Below, piece after piece: positions 36,170 to 49,060 of a stretch of DNA of 64,000 nucleotides. How positions within the stretch are numbered: position 1 is the first letter of the stretch; every line of letters starts with the position of its first letter. The translations under genes and the position numbers were made by a program. The stretch is taken from assembly GCF_029962835.1 (NCBI RefSeq), contig NC_080581.1, forward strand, positions 21,280,001-21,344,000. The letters run 5' to 3'. The notes beneath the pieces are model-generated. The model worked only from the letters and a program-made list of their open reading frames with translations, did not search any database and was not told where the DNA came from. The stretch comes from Magnolia sinica (Eukaryota; Streptophyta; Magnoliopsida; Magnoliales; Magnoliaceae).

Positions 36170-37834
36170 AACGTATAGCCTACCCGCTCACGCAGCTGAG
36201 CAAACTCAGCACGTGCCGTCAGCATGCGTGGAGCGAGCAACAAGATAAAGAAGAGTCAGACGAAGTTGAGCAACCGGAAACAACAGATAACCGAATCATG
36301 GAAGACATACTTACCCCAAGGAGGCTGGTTGTCGCAGACGCAAGGGCCGACTCCATTAAGGAGTCGAATAGAATAGCAAATTCCGCCTTGGGCATGTGGC
36401 GGTCCGCCCAAGGGAGGATCCCCTTGATTGCCTGGCAGAAACCCCCACCTCGTTCCTCCCGAGCTTCAAAAGGACCACTTAAACGGTAGGTGACCTCTTC
36501 TGCCCTTGAAGAACGAGCCTATACGGGAAGCTCGAAAACTCCATGTGCCTCCGCATAGTGGGCATCTTCCTGAACGGTCGCCCCAACCGTCGCAGCAGCA
36601 TCAAGGGCGGGCTCCATTCCCTCTCCTTTCATTTTCACCACGAGTAGAGATCTTTTGCTTCTTCTTCTTCGGCCCGCTAGCTCCCCCGAGGGGGAACCTG
36701 GAGCTTGGAAGGCCTTAGTAGAGGACAAGCTTTAAGCATCTTTACATTAAAACACGAAGAAACTATGTTAGAGAAGTTCGCAAAAAAAAAAAAAAATCCC
36801 AAGTCCTAGAGCTCGGCTAAGGGTCTTATTAAAGGTCTTACCGGTGAGTGCGAGGTCCAAGCCCGATTTGAGAAGTAGTTCGGCTTATAAAAGTACTCTC
36901 CAATATCTCAACTCCTCCTCTAGCGCTTTCACGTCCCTAATCCGAACAAGCGACCCGCTGTCAAGCAAGGGGACATGTTTAGGGATAATCGCAGCAAAAG
37001 ATACATGCGAATGAGGTCAAATGAATTTGAAAACGGACCAACCAAAGACTAGCTAACAAACAACTACTTCCGCGAAATACTAACCTAGATCAAAAAAAGC
37101 TCGGGGGACCAAGGGCTGATCTAAATCTAGGCTAGCTACCTCCCAGCACCCAGAGGCCCAGAACCACTTGTCCCTCTAATTTTTGTTAGACGACAGAGGG
37201 TCAGTAATAAGGGCCCCTCCAATTCCTCGCCAAGCGGAAAAGTAATACTAGCTTGGCTACAGCTTGTTCAGCTTCAACTGATACAGATGCAGCAACTCAT
37301 CAACAGTGAGCTCAGGTTGATTTAGCTCGGACCACAAAACTGTGCAACCGATCAGAGCCCTCCATCCGTTGGGAATCATATGTCCTAGGGCCAAATTCAA
37401 TCGGGTGAGCAAATGCCTCACCAGACCTTGCAAAGGAAGCCTCAAGCCTCGTTGAAGAGCGACCCAGAAGACTACAATAGATCCCTCTGGAGGTCAATCG
37501 AGAAGCTCGTTCGACGAGGGGATCCAGAGGATTACAGACTTGGGAATATGATATCCCAGTCTGATCCGAGCTAACTCCCCCTCAGTAAGGGTCGAGGGTA
37601 CAGGATCCCTTGGACCCTCCTCGTTGGCAAACTCTTCCGATTCTTCCTCACCGGATTGGTCGCGCCTACACTCATCGGCCACTTTGCTAGAGATCTCTCC
37701 AATGCCCGTGATGTCGAGAAACCGACATCTGTAATCATCACCAATGACGACGGTGGGTTCGACATTACCCAGAGACTACTTGCCCCACTGTCGCCGCCGA
37801 AGGCCCCCTCCCATGAACTCGAAGAGCTAGACAT
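36170..37834 (-). pseudogene. Antisense ORF of a Tat-like gypsy element (PF04195-like)
   Basis: The minus strand from 37,834 starts MSSSSSSWEGAFGG. After a frame change it reads LTEGELARIRLGYHIPKSV (37,682-37,494), and after another RLPLQGLVRHLLTRLNLALG, PNGWRALIGCTVLW and LTVDELLHLYQLK (37,445-37,257). This pattern matches the family annotated as putative gypsy-type transposon protein (PF04195). Further minus-strand open pieces lie at 36,728-36,519 (basic, ending PSGELAGRRRRSKRS in reverse order of travel) and 36,500-36,310 (FDSLMESALASATTSLLG, then a GTAAGT donor-like site), so a spliced gene is possible. Known: antisense extra ORFs occur upstream of the 3' LTR in Tat-lineage elements. It is frameshifted here. 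Confidence 0.65.
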
Positions 37835-38038
37835 GGCAATTTTTTGGGTATTGAGAATCGCTGTAAAAGGAAAAATAGAGGAGGCAAGGGCAAACGGAGC
37901 TCACTAGGGAGGAACGGGCAAGTCTCAGCTTAGTCGCTAGTGAAAATGGTTGTCGAAGACGATTGGGAAAAGCAATAGTAAAAACAAGGGTTGTGAATGG
38001 AAAGGGCGAATGGAAAAACTTAAGGGTTAGGGCTTCCC

Positions 38039-38058
38039 TTATATAGAGTTGCCACGTG
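38039..38058 (-). promoter_or_regulatory. Minus-strand TATA box and G-box upstream of the antisense ORF
   Basis: Reading on the minus strand, CACGTG (38,053-38,058) precedes TATATAA (38,039-38,045), about 205 bp upstream of the ORF start at 37,834. Such an arrangement would let the antisense ORF be transcribed on its own. Confidence 0.5.
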
Positions 38059-39753
38059 TCAGTCATTAAAGGCACCCATCAATGTCTACTCGTATAAGCG
38101 TCGTCTCGACACGTGGCGCGACCTGATACCCTGCTCGACCCCAATATTGAGTAAAAGCCACGCGTCATGACTTCGTTGGCCCGTCGCCGAAACGGCAGCT
38201 TGGCGCCCCACGTGACCTCGAACTATGAAATTCCACGACGTGTTCAAGTACTGACACGCCTCAACTGTAGTGTTGGCCGCCATACATGGCATTTATGACA
38301 ATACGACCCGACTTAAGCTACACATAACTCAACCTAGCTACAACCGGCTTACTTTCCAAGCCCCAGTAGATCATCTCGAAAAGTAAGGGAAGCTCGCTAT
38401 AGGGGGGAAAATAGATAGGTCGATACGTCGACTTATGGAATGGACCAACTTTACAAAACCAGCACGGACCCAATAAGATTCAAGCCTTAAGAGGCACCTG
38501 TGTCCAAAGACAGGTTGACCTTCACAGAGGTCGACACAACTATAAAGACGCTCAAAGAAAATACAACTATAGGTCCACTCAAATGGCCTGTTACCGACCT
38601 AACCCATAGTTCGGCCATAACTCTGTTATAGGTCAGTTGTAGATTGGTTATAGGATGGCCATAGCTCAGCTATAGGTCGGTCATAGCTCGATCATAGCTT
38701 GGCTATAGATCGGGATAACCCTTAAAGCAAGGCAGAAGTTAGTTTCGTGGAAAGTTCAATATAGCTCGCGGCTGCTATAACAAATACAACCTCCTCCCAG
38801 ATCAAGAGTCTGGGAATCTCTCCAACGGCCCGAAGATCTCTTCTAAGATCTTCGGAGGATCAAGCTGTGAGACCTGACCCGAGTTCACATGTGTGCATGT
38901 GTGTGTGTGAGTATGCATCTCGTTTGTTTTGGTCTCGCGGTCCTATCGATTAAATTTCGGCGACCCGTGACCTTCGGATAGTGTTTGCAGTTATCCTTAA
39001 GTTCGGTCATGTAGACCCGACTCGGATTGATCCAAGACCTATGCCATTGCGACCGCATCATCGCCGCAGTTCCAATGCCGCGTCTCGTGCATAAATCCGA
39101 TTTGTACATCAAAAGATATAGGCCACGCTCTTTTTGGACCGTTAATTGCATTTTAATGGGACCCACCTGGCTTGCATAATTTTTCATTTACAATTTCTTA
39201 TGCAATCTATGACATCATCACCTAGAAAACCTAGCTCCTATAGCTAGCCTAAGCTCTAGCTCCTAGACCCCTAGCACATTGGTTTCTCCTCCCAAATTCA
39301 TCATGAGTTTCTCTTGCCAAGGCAAGCATGCCTTCTCTTTCCTAGGAAACTCATAATTTCCCTCTTGCTACATTTCTCTCTCTTCTCTCTTTTCTTTTCA
39401 TTTTCTCTCCTTCTCCTTGTTAGAACACCCCAAAAACGTCCCAACTTGGTAGAAATTTCTGCACCTTCTCCTTCATCTCCCTCCTCATCTAACCCTTTAC
39501 TTTCAATCTTAACCCTACATCCATGATCCTTGGAGCCTAAAGAGTCCAATGCTATAAGAATCTTGAAGATCCTTTAAGGTGGGTGCACTTAGCTTAAGAT
39601 TTTCTGATTTTTTTATGGTAGATTCTCCTTCATCTCATCCTTAGGAACTTGTGGGGCCCATTAAGTGATGATGGAGGTACCCCATGTCTCTATGATCGAG
39701 GCCAATGGTTCATTTCTTTGCATGCAAGTTCTATGGATGGGGTCATTCTCTAT

Positions 39754-42020
39754 TGTTGAGGGTCAAATATTGCATATCAGACCCTAGTCATTGCCTGGAT
39801 TTACGAACATGGTACTATTTAACGGCCTGATTTAATCGTGTTTGTGATGCAGGGCGTATTTACGAGCCTGGACTAGAAAAGGGTACTAAAAGCATGGATT
39901 TAACGCTCTGAAGTCACCAAGGCAAGCAACAGACCCCAGGAGACCAAGATCGACAGATTTGCACGCCAGGGATCCAAGAAAATCGAGAAACTGAAGCTCA
40001 AGTGGCCCGAAAGACATCCAGAATGCAAGATCATAGGGTTCCTACCATCCGTTCAGCTCGAAAATTCATACATCGCCTGAGGACCATAAATTAACCGTAC
40101 ACATCAAATTTAATCCGTTCAATCCTTGTGAAAGTGTCCCAACGGACAGATCAACCTATAAACCCTTGATTTGGGGCCCACCTGATCTCTGGATATGCTT
40201 CAATTTTGGACTCAACATCTTAAATTAAATGGGGAAATGGATAGACGGTACGGATTTCTTAAGAATGTCATAGTGGACCGCACCTGCACTTGAGTGTGCA
40301 CAGTGCGTAGGCGCGCTGGACGCGCACCAGACGGTCAGCCCGGTCAAAGACGAGCTGACCCGTCTTCTTCTTGCGAAGTAACAACGGACGGATGCTGTCC
40401 ATCCGTTTTTCAGTAGTAGGGCCCACTCATCATCCAAATGGATGATCCAGACCGTCCATTGAATCTCTTGGGTAGACGTAACCCTCACCTAGGTGTCCTT
40501 TTCGACCCATGAACGTACGGATAGGCAGATTACCGTTCAAACACAAGATGGACAATGGAGTAGATAATCTCATGGGCCACACTGAATTCAATCCAAAAAC
40601 GACCATATCCAAATGGTTTTTCGAGTAGACCTCAATCGACGACGTGGATTTTCCACCTGACATCGATCGTGAGCTCTACCAAACACGACAGCGACTTGCG
40701 GCGGCTCTGTTTCGCAATTAGACGCTGGTTTGGTGCGGTGGGGCCCACCCCTCACCCATCAGGGCCCATAGGTCTAATCTAGACCGTCCATCAGGAGCCC
40801 ACGGGTTCTCTCTCCCTAACCTAGGTAACTCATTTTAGGAAACCACAGAGATCAGTCCCCATTCATCCAAACAGAGACTGACGGTACAACGAACAAGGCG
40901 GGTGGGACACACCAAATTCGGTCTAGAAATCATCCAATTCTACTGAATTTTCAAGGGCAATCCAATGAATGGACTGGATTTCTTGATGTTCGTCAGGAAT
41001 GGGGTCCACCAAACAACCAAAGGAAGCGCTGTTACACGTTTTGTTACAGTGTGTGAAACTTTCGCACCTTTGTCTGCTATGCGTAAGGGGTACGCACGCA
41101 AGCTGCCACCGACTCCTTGCTCTATAAAAGGAAAAGAAAAAGAGAGAGAAAGGCATCGAATTTTGTGCTGAGCGTGGAGCAGAGAAGCCTGGACGTGAAG
41201 CAGTTTCTACGGAGTTTTGTTTTCTTAGTTTTCTGTTTAATTTCTTTATGATATTTGAGGATAGCCTAATCATGTTGGGCTAAACCTCTTAGCTAGAGCT
41301 AAGAGGTGAAGCTTGTGGTGTGATGGGAACGATTCTATGGTTTGGATTCATGTTATGGCTTTGATTCATGTTAATCTAAATTGTTGTTGATTTAGTTGAT
41401 TAATAGGAATGCTTCCAGTTTTTAATGGTTTGTTGTGACTAAAATTACAATAGATCTGCGACAGCTTTGAGCATGTTCTTAGCCTTATAGGGTTTATGAG
41501 TTTGGGAACCCTGTTGTTCACCGTCATCTCCTAGGCATGGTTGGATGACGGAACTCTTCCTGACATTCATACATCACTCAGATTGGCTGTGAATTGGTTT
41601 AATTCTGTTGTTTGCTTTGTCTCATGGGCATGGTTTTGTGATGGAATCCACTCTAATTTACACCCGTCTGATCTCTTGAAAACTAGATTAAATAAAGTTA
41701 AGAATTGATTTTCAGGCTATATCTTCCAACTGGATGAAGATGGGACTCGAAGTCTAGTTGAATTCATGAATCGACCGTAGATCTCCCTGATCTCTACAAG
41801 TGGATCCTCTGAATCCCTAGTTTCCTTCCTCTGAATTTCTTAAAGTTTTAGATCAGTATTTTACTATTATTCCTCAAAATCATTCGATTTAGATTTCATC
41901 TTAATCTAGTTCTAGTTCTAGTGAGTTTCAGATTACGTACAGGTTTCAGTCCCTTGGGATTCGACCTCGGTCTTACCGAGTTTATTACTACATCACAACC
42001 CTATACTTGGGGAATGAACA
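39754..42020 (+). mobile_element. Athila-like solo LTR
   Basis: Begins TGTTGAGGGTCAAATATTGC and ends CTTGGGGAATGAACA. TCTAT flanks both sides exactly (39,749-39,753 and 42,021-42,025). It aligns along its 2,267 bp with the LTRs of the element at 45,847-57,973 but is clearly more diverged. A TATA box (TATAAAA, 41,123) and a downstream hairpin (41,284-41,307) are present. Confidence 0.92.
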
Positions 42021-42599
42021 TCTATGGACCCCATCATGACATTTTTCCTTTGATGCATGTCCTTTAGGGGTCATCTAGACCATAGATTTAGATGGGAAAG
42101 ATATTCTCACCATTTAATTGATTCCTAACTTCATGCATGTGCTAGATCTAGATTGTATATGATCTAATGGATGACATGAATGTGTTGTGATGAAGGGAGT
42201 GCCTCAATAGTGGCAAAGATCCTCTCTTGTGGCCGGACTTTCATTTTTCCCTCATTTTATCTTTCATTTCTGATGTGTGTGGCCAACTTGGGGGCCCTGG
42301 AATATCCAGACCGTCCAACCAAGGTGGACACCCATGGTTGTCCATTCCTTGGATGTTGGCACCCTAATTGCTCCATATCGGATGCATGCAATGGGTTTTA
42401 TGGAGGGGAATCGGTCTAGATGTTTGTTGGGCCCACATAGGTGGACCACAACATTGATTTCATGGGGTGATTCTCCTTATTTTGGTTCCCATGCTCAGTT
42501 CATTTCATGTATATGTTGCTGTCCAGAAATTTTCTGGACAGTTGCTGGATAGTTTTTAGGTCAGGATTATGGACTGATAAGAGGGATTTTTCACCCCCA

Positions 42600-43700
42600 T
42601 TGATAGATGATTCTTCGAGGTATGGACCCTACCTTGATGTATGTTGAATCCCACCTCCATCCGCCCTTAATTGATCACCCAAAAAGGTGGGCCAAGAAAG
42701 TTGGTCAGTCCAGATTTATTTTTTTTGTACTGTCCAGCCACTCTGCATGTTGTAAAAACATAAATATCAACTTGTTTCTGAAATGGTGGACCACCTTTGT
42801 GGACCCCACCTTATATTTTACTTATACAAGGATGTTGGCCCTATATTTTTTCAAATTTTAGCAGACCTGGGCCCACTCTAATGGGGTGCACAAATCAGGG
42901 GCAGTAGCATTGTTTCAACATGAATTATTTCTGGACCTTGCTGTCCATAAATTGCATGAGTTAAATAAAATACTTTCACTATCTTAAAAATTCTAAAATT
43001 TTTCAAAGAGGTGTCCCACCCATGTTAGGACCTACCTGCAAAATTGCAGGGCCAATAGATCCCATTTGGGCATCTAAAAAGGTGGACCAACATAATGGAC
43101 TGCCAAAAATTTCTGCTGTGCAGTCCAGCAGCATAGTCTCATAAAACCAAAAATTTAAAAATATTTTCTCAAAATGTGGGCCTTATTTTTGGGTCCCACC
43201 TTATTGTAGGCTTGATGAGGGACCTTGGGTCCAAATTTCAAGAATTTTGGAGGCCCAGAACCCACCCATTTGGATGTCCCAAATTCATGACAGTTATCTT
43301 TCCAGCAATATTTTACCCTGGATAGATTGTAATTACGAAATTTATTAACATACTTTAGAGTATTCAAAAATTCTTAAAATTTACAAGAAGGTGGCTCACC
43401 TATGTTGAGACTTACCTACAAATTTTTGGGGCCAATGGACCCCTGTGCACACTGTGGAAAGGGCCGGACTGGTCCACCACGTTGGGACGTCCAGGATGAT
43501 CAGAATTATTTTGGCAGACTGTATTTCGTAAATAAATTAAAATATTTATGAGTCTCCAAAAATTCTGAAATTTTGTAAGAGTCTGACCCACCCATGGAAG
43601 TATAACCTTGCAAAATTTCAGAGCCATCGGGCCCTTATACTGCCCGCGGTAAGGCCTAGAGCGGCCCACCAGGTAGGGATGCCCAGGCTGGGGCGTCCAG
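42600..43700 (+). repeat. Degenerate repeats of about 190 bp inside the giant LTR
   Basis: The motif AAAAATTCT(A/T/G)AAATTTT followed by a (C/T)CACC(C/T)ATG word occurs near 42,985, 43,364 and 43,556 (spacing about 379 and 192), with a more diverged unit between. The units also share GGGGCCAAT/GGGCCAATAG and TTCAGAATT(A/T)TT-type words. Confidence 0.55.
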
Positions 43701-45846
43701 CCTTGGCTGGCCGTCTAACCTGCTTTGTGGGCCCGCCTAGATGTGTTGTATATCCCATCATCCATCCATGTGGGGTCCTTAGGTGACTTGATTATCTTCC
43801 TCATCGGTGGTTTCCAATTGGGGCCCATTTGGATGAGATTTGGGCTAAATACCCAGGCCCATAGGGCTGCCTACATATGAGGCATCCTGTCTTGGGCCGC
43901 TGCTGGGTCTGCACTCCAACAGCATGGCCCACTTGATATATAAGTTGTATGTCCCCCTCTCATCTAGTGGGACCCACTGTTATGTATGTGGGCCATCAGA
44001 AATTTCATATACTATAAAATAATTTTTGGATTCCAACCAACCCAGAAATTGGGTGGGCTAGAATTTGGCAATAAGCCTAATAATTGTTGCCTATAAATGT
44101 TTGTTTTGAGGCAGTATGACCCACTAGATTTGAGGAGGATTTAAATCAGTTATCTTACCATTTTTCTATAGTATTATTAAGTGTACTTAGGACCCATATG
44201 AGGCCCACCCAAGTTGAGTTTTAATGAAATGTTGCATGTGATTGAAAGACTAGTTCCTTAGGCCTTGTGGACTAAATCCTTTTAGATAGGCCCATTGATC
44301 TTGGGCCTATACTCTCCTATCTATTGTGATGGGTTTAAGGACTATAATATGTAAGTAGTTGGGCCCTTGGCTGCCCACTAAGTTGACCTTGTACTTGGGC
44401 CAAAAAGTGGGTCTCAACTCACTTGTGTAAAATATGAAATTTGCCCATGAGGATGAACTACTGGGCTGCCCATGAAGCCCACCACAATATATGGATTTAT
44501 GACCTTTATGGTTGGGCCCAAACCTTACTTGAGGGCCAACCATATTGCCTATGAGTTTGGCTTTATGTATAGCCCATTAGGCCACGCATTGCTTGGGCCT
44601 TATTTCATGCTCGAGTAGTGGCGGGCTACCTCTTGGAAACCAATTGAGGTTGGATGTCCTCCTAAGTGATCATAAGGTAGGCCCATGGGTTTCTCTATGG
44701 ATGGTTAAAGGCCCACCATAGACCCTAGACTATTTATTTGAGGCTAAATATGGATGTATGTGGAGCCTACCTCAACGTATGTTGGTCCAGGTCATTCAAG
44801 CCTTGGATCGCCCGATCATGGAAGCAGTCTCTGCCTTGGGTTGCTGCTGGACTCACAATCCAGTATCAGGCCCACTTGATCTTTTCATGATTTATACACA
44901 CTCTCCATCTGGTGGGGTCCCCCAGTGAGTATAGTTAGCTTTCATGAGATTATTTCCACATAGTTAACTAGTTTCTAGACCTTAACAGGTCCAGGAAGTC
45001 AAACGGTCCAAAAGTTTATCAAAGGGCCTAAAATGTACAATTTTATGGTTAAAACTTTATTTGACTGTGGGGCCCACCATATTGAGAACTTGTGTTCGTG
45101 TTACATGCTTATGTTTTCTTATAATCTTTGGGCTTAATCAGTGTATTCTTTTGGGTCACCTTCAGTGATCACATTAGGACCCTATCTTAGATCAGATTTT
45201 TAGGGCATCCCATGGGCCCAGAGTGGGTTGGGACATCCTAGCTTGGCCTAGCCATATATTGGGCCGACTTCTATCATTTGGATGGACTTGTGGGCTGAGA
45301 TAAGGATAGTATTGGGCCCTTTGTTGCCCATAACCGGGTGGAATATATGAGCGCATGAGGGCCTTATACCGTTAGGCTGCGACTCTCACTGTCGTGTAGT
45401 CGGTTAGATAGGGGTGTGGCCTTACTCGCCTGATGTACGGAGGCATTGCTAGACTGAATCTGACCAGCTCATAAATGGGTCAGCTACCATCAGGCCTTGC
45501 TAGTGATTGGTTGTCCACAAGCGGGTAGTGAGGTCTCTTATGCTCGTTTGACTGTGCGGGGTCTGTAGAGCGGCAATCATCCAGCAGTATAATGGACCCC
45601 GGTGATTTCCTTATAATGGAAATGTTCTTGATATATGGATTGGATATGAGCACTGACATTACTTCGTATTGCATTTGCATCAGCTGTGTAAGCCTCATAT
45701 TGCATAGTATTCATGTTAAGCCTTAGCATGGCGCTCAGCACTCATTGCATTACAGTACTTATTGCATTATATAGCCTTGGTATGGCTTCTTGCATTAATG
45801 TACTGCCTTGATATAGCTTCTTGCGTTCATGACAGACCTGGTAAAG

Positions 45847-48009
45847 TGTTGTGGGTCAAATATTGCATATCAAGACCCAGTTATTGCATGGATTTACAAG
45901 CATGATACCATCTAATAGCCCGATTTAATTGTGTTTGTGATGCAGAGTGTATTTACGAGCATGGATTGGAAAAGGTGCTAAAAGTATGGATTTGACGCTC
46001 CAAAGTCACCAGAGCAAGAGACGGACTCTAGAGGACCAAGATTGAAGAATTTACACGCCAGGGATTCGAGGAAATCAAGCCGTTCACGTTAAAGAGGCCC
46101 GAAATTGGTCCAGAATGCAAGATCACAGGGTTCCCACCATCTGTTTAGTTCAAAACTTAATACATGGCCTGAGGACCATAATTTAACCGTACACGTCAAA
46201 TCTTAGCTCCCAAATCTCTGGGGAAGTGGCCCAATGGACAAATCAGCCCATAAATCGACCATCTAGGGCCCACTTAATATCTGAATGTGCTTCAAATTCG
46301 GTCGTAACCCCTTAAATAAGGTGGTAAAACTAACAGTCGGATCAGATTTCTCACACACATTAAGGTGAGGCCCACTTTACATGAGTGAAGTGCACAGGAA
46401 GCTGTGCACTCATAGTGCACTGTACCGCATACAGCAGTCACTGCGTTTGACTGCGCAATTCCAAACAGAGCAGGAGACTCTATTTTTCTCCAGCGCCTGG
46501 CCGTCTACGGGATGATTGGTGGGCCATCAAAACAACCCCAGATGTATAATCTAAACCGTCCATCAGGAGCGGGCCCCAAGTTCGAACAAACCTTGGTTTA
46601 TTTCACGCAAATCCTAGTCCACTCGAAGACACAAATCTCGCTGCAATTCGGCTGAGTGCAACGCTTTCGTCCGCAGATGACGTCAAGAAATCAAACAGAG
46701 GTGGGCCAGGAGCATTGGATGATGATCTTGGAGCGTCCATTGAACGCAGCACACATCCATGACTAGAGAACACAAGATTTCCGGTCAAGGAAGGAAGATT
46801 CGCATAGCAGCGCCGTTGGATGAAGATCCAAATGGGATTAACAGTAGGAAAAATAGGAGCCCAGAACAGAGTAATCAGATCGATTATGGCATTCAAAATC
46901 CTACCCTGGGGCAACTGACCACCACCAAGAAATTTGGATGGATCAAATAGCCGAAACGAATCTACTATTGTGCCAAACGCGGGTTGATCGCGGGTCCTCC
47001 ACCAGTTGTTGCATACTGACTGCGTAAAGCTTGATACGCAAGCCCCAGCCGAACTGGCTGCTGCGTGAAACTTCCGCATGGAGTGCGGAAACCCTTCTCC
47101 GACTACAGTTCTATAAAGGGAGAGAGAAAGTGAAAGGCCAGGGGGACGTGATGGGAAGGTGATCAACAGGGAGAGCACGGCTTAGGCTTGGACATGGCTG
47201 GAGTGAGCTGGACGAGGCTGGAATAGGAATTGATATCTGGTTTTTCTTTCCTTCTTGTTCTTTTCTTTTTCTTTTTATTTTTATTTTTATTTGCTTTGTT
47301 TAAAGGGGCCAGCCCATTCATGTGTGGCTAAACCCCTTAGCTAGGGCTAAGGGGTAAAGCTTGTAGCGTGATGGGAAGAATTTTATGCCTTTAATTCTTA
47401 TTTAAACTGAATGGATTTGGTATTGGGTTGATTGTAAGGGAATGTTTTCAGTTTTTAATGGTCTGTTGTGACTAAAATTACAATAGGTCTGCGATGGCTT
47501 TGAGCATGTTTCTTCATTTTTTTTCATGTTTATGACGTTAGGAAACCTTGTTGTTCACCATAGTCTCATGGGCATGGTCGAATGACGGTGCCCTTCCTAA
47601 CCCTCATAACATGTTGATTGGTTGGTAATTAGTTTAATTCTGTTGTTTACTTTGTCTCCTGGGCATGGTTTGGTGATGGAATCCATTCTAATTCCTATAC
47701 CTTTCATCTCTTGAAACTTATATCAGGTAAGTTCAGTTAAGTTCCATGATTCTTGAAGCAGGCGTAAGATCTCCTTGATCTCTACAAGTGGATCCTCTGA
47801 ATCTCTAGTTTCCTATCTTTGATTTCTCTTAAGTTTTAGATTAATCTCTCACCATTATTCATCAATTTATATTAGATTTAGATTCCATCTTAAGCTAGTT
47901 CTATTTCTACCTAGTTTCAGATAACGTACAAGTATCAGTCCCTTGGGATTCGACCTCGGTCTCACCGAGTTTATTACTACATCACAACCCTATACTTGGG
48001 GAGTGAACA
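45847..48009 (+). repeat. 5' LTR of the Athila-like element
   Basis: Starts TGTTGTGGGTC and ends GGGGAGTGAACA. TATAAA at 47,112-47,117 is the likely promoter; transcription would start about 30 bp on. A 24-nt hairpin lies at 47,332-47,355. The 191-residue minus-strand frame at 46,603-47,178 is not treated as a gene. Confidence 0.95.
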
Positions 48010-48015
48010 AGTTTT

Positions 48016-48033
48016 TGGCGCCGTTGCCGGGGA
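48016..48033 (+). other. Primer binding site, tRNA-Asp type
   Basis: TGGCGCCGTTGCCGGGGA, six bases after the 5' LTR end. This is the primer site well known from Athila-group elements. Confidence 0.92.
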
Positions 48034-49060
48034 CTGACGGTTACGTTTTTCTAAAATTAACTAGTTTTAGGATTAGTTTAAGATTATGATTTTTTCTAAC
48101 TTTAGGTTTAGATTTTCTATTTTAGAAACTAACCTGTTTTCCTGTTTTGTAGGATCCTGACACAAACTTCTAAATTAGTAATCCCTTTCTAATTCCTCTA
48201 CTTTTTCTATTTTTAGAATTAGGGTTTGAATTTTAGAAATTTCTAATTCTAGTATTTTTCTATTTTTAGGAAATAGTTTATGTTTAGAAACTTTCCTCTT
48301 TTGTTTTTAGAAACTAGGTTAGTTATTTCTCTTTTTAGAAATTCTTTCTAATTTTATAAACTAACTCATCTTTCCTTTATTTTATTTTTAGAAACTTTCT
48401 AATTCTAACTCTTTCCTTTTTAGAAACCAATCTTTTTTGTTTTCTTTTACAGGATCTTAACATAGGAACTTCTCATTTGGTACCATCTTTAACTTCTCCT
48501 CTTACTTTCTGTACTTTTCTAATTTTAGATTTAGATTCTTCTTTTAAGTAACTTTCTATTTTCTAGTTTTAGAAATTTTTCCTTTTTTTTTAAGAAACTA
48601 ACTTTCTATTTTTATTTTTAGTAACTTTCTAATTCTAACTCTTTTAGAATCTAACTTTGTTTCCTAATTTATTTTTAGAAATTTTCTACTTGTAGACTTT
48701 ATGTTTAAAAACTAACTTTCCTATTTTGTAGGCTTTTAAAATAGAAATTTCTAATTCGGTAAGCTCTTTCTCTCCTTTCTATTTTTCAGATCTCTTTTAG
48801 TAACTTACTTTCTAAGTTTAGGACTTTCCTAATTTATTTTAGAAATTTTCACTTTCCTTTAGGAATTTCTTCTTTTAGAAACTAGTTACTTCTATCTTTC
48901 TTTTTAAGGATTTTCTAATTCTAGACATTCTCTTTAGAAACTGACTTATTTTGTTTTCTTTTACATGTTTTTAACTTAGGGACTCCAATTTGGTAACTTC
49001 TTTCCAACCCTCTCTTTCTTTCTAGATTTTCTTTTCCTTCCTTAGGATTAGGTTTCAAAT
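48034..49060 (+). other. Untranslated leader of the Athila-like element
   Basis: About 1 kb of T-rich sequence built from diverged variants of TTTTAGAAACTAACTTTC and TTTCTAATTCTA words, plus several (T)GTAGG or ACAGGAT words resembling splice acceptors. No ORF. It looks like a locally duplicated leader. Confidence 0.7.

Noticed and set aside
36091..36489. 132-residue plus-strand open frame
   Set aside because: Shadow of the minus-strand Tat-like antisense ORF, which has the recognisable family words.
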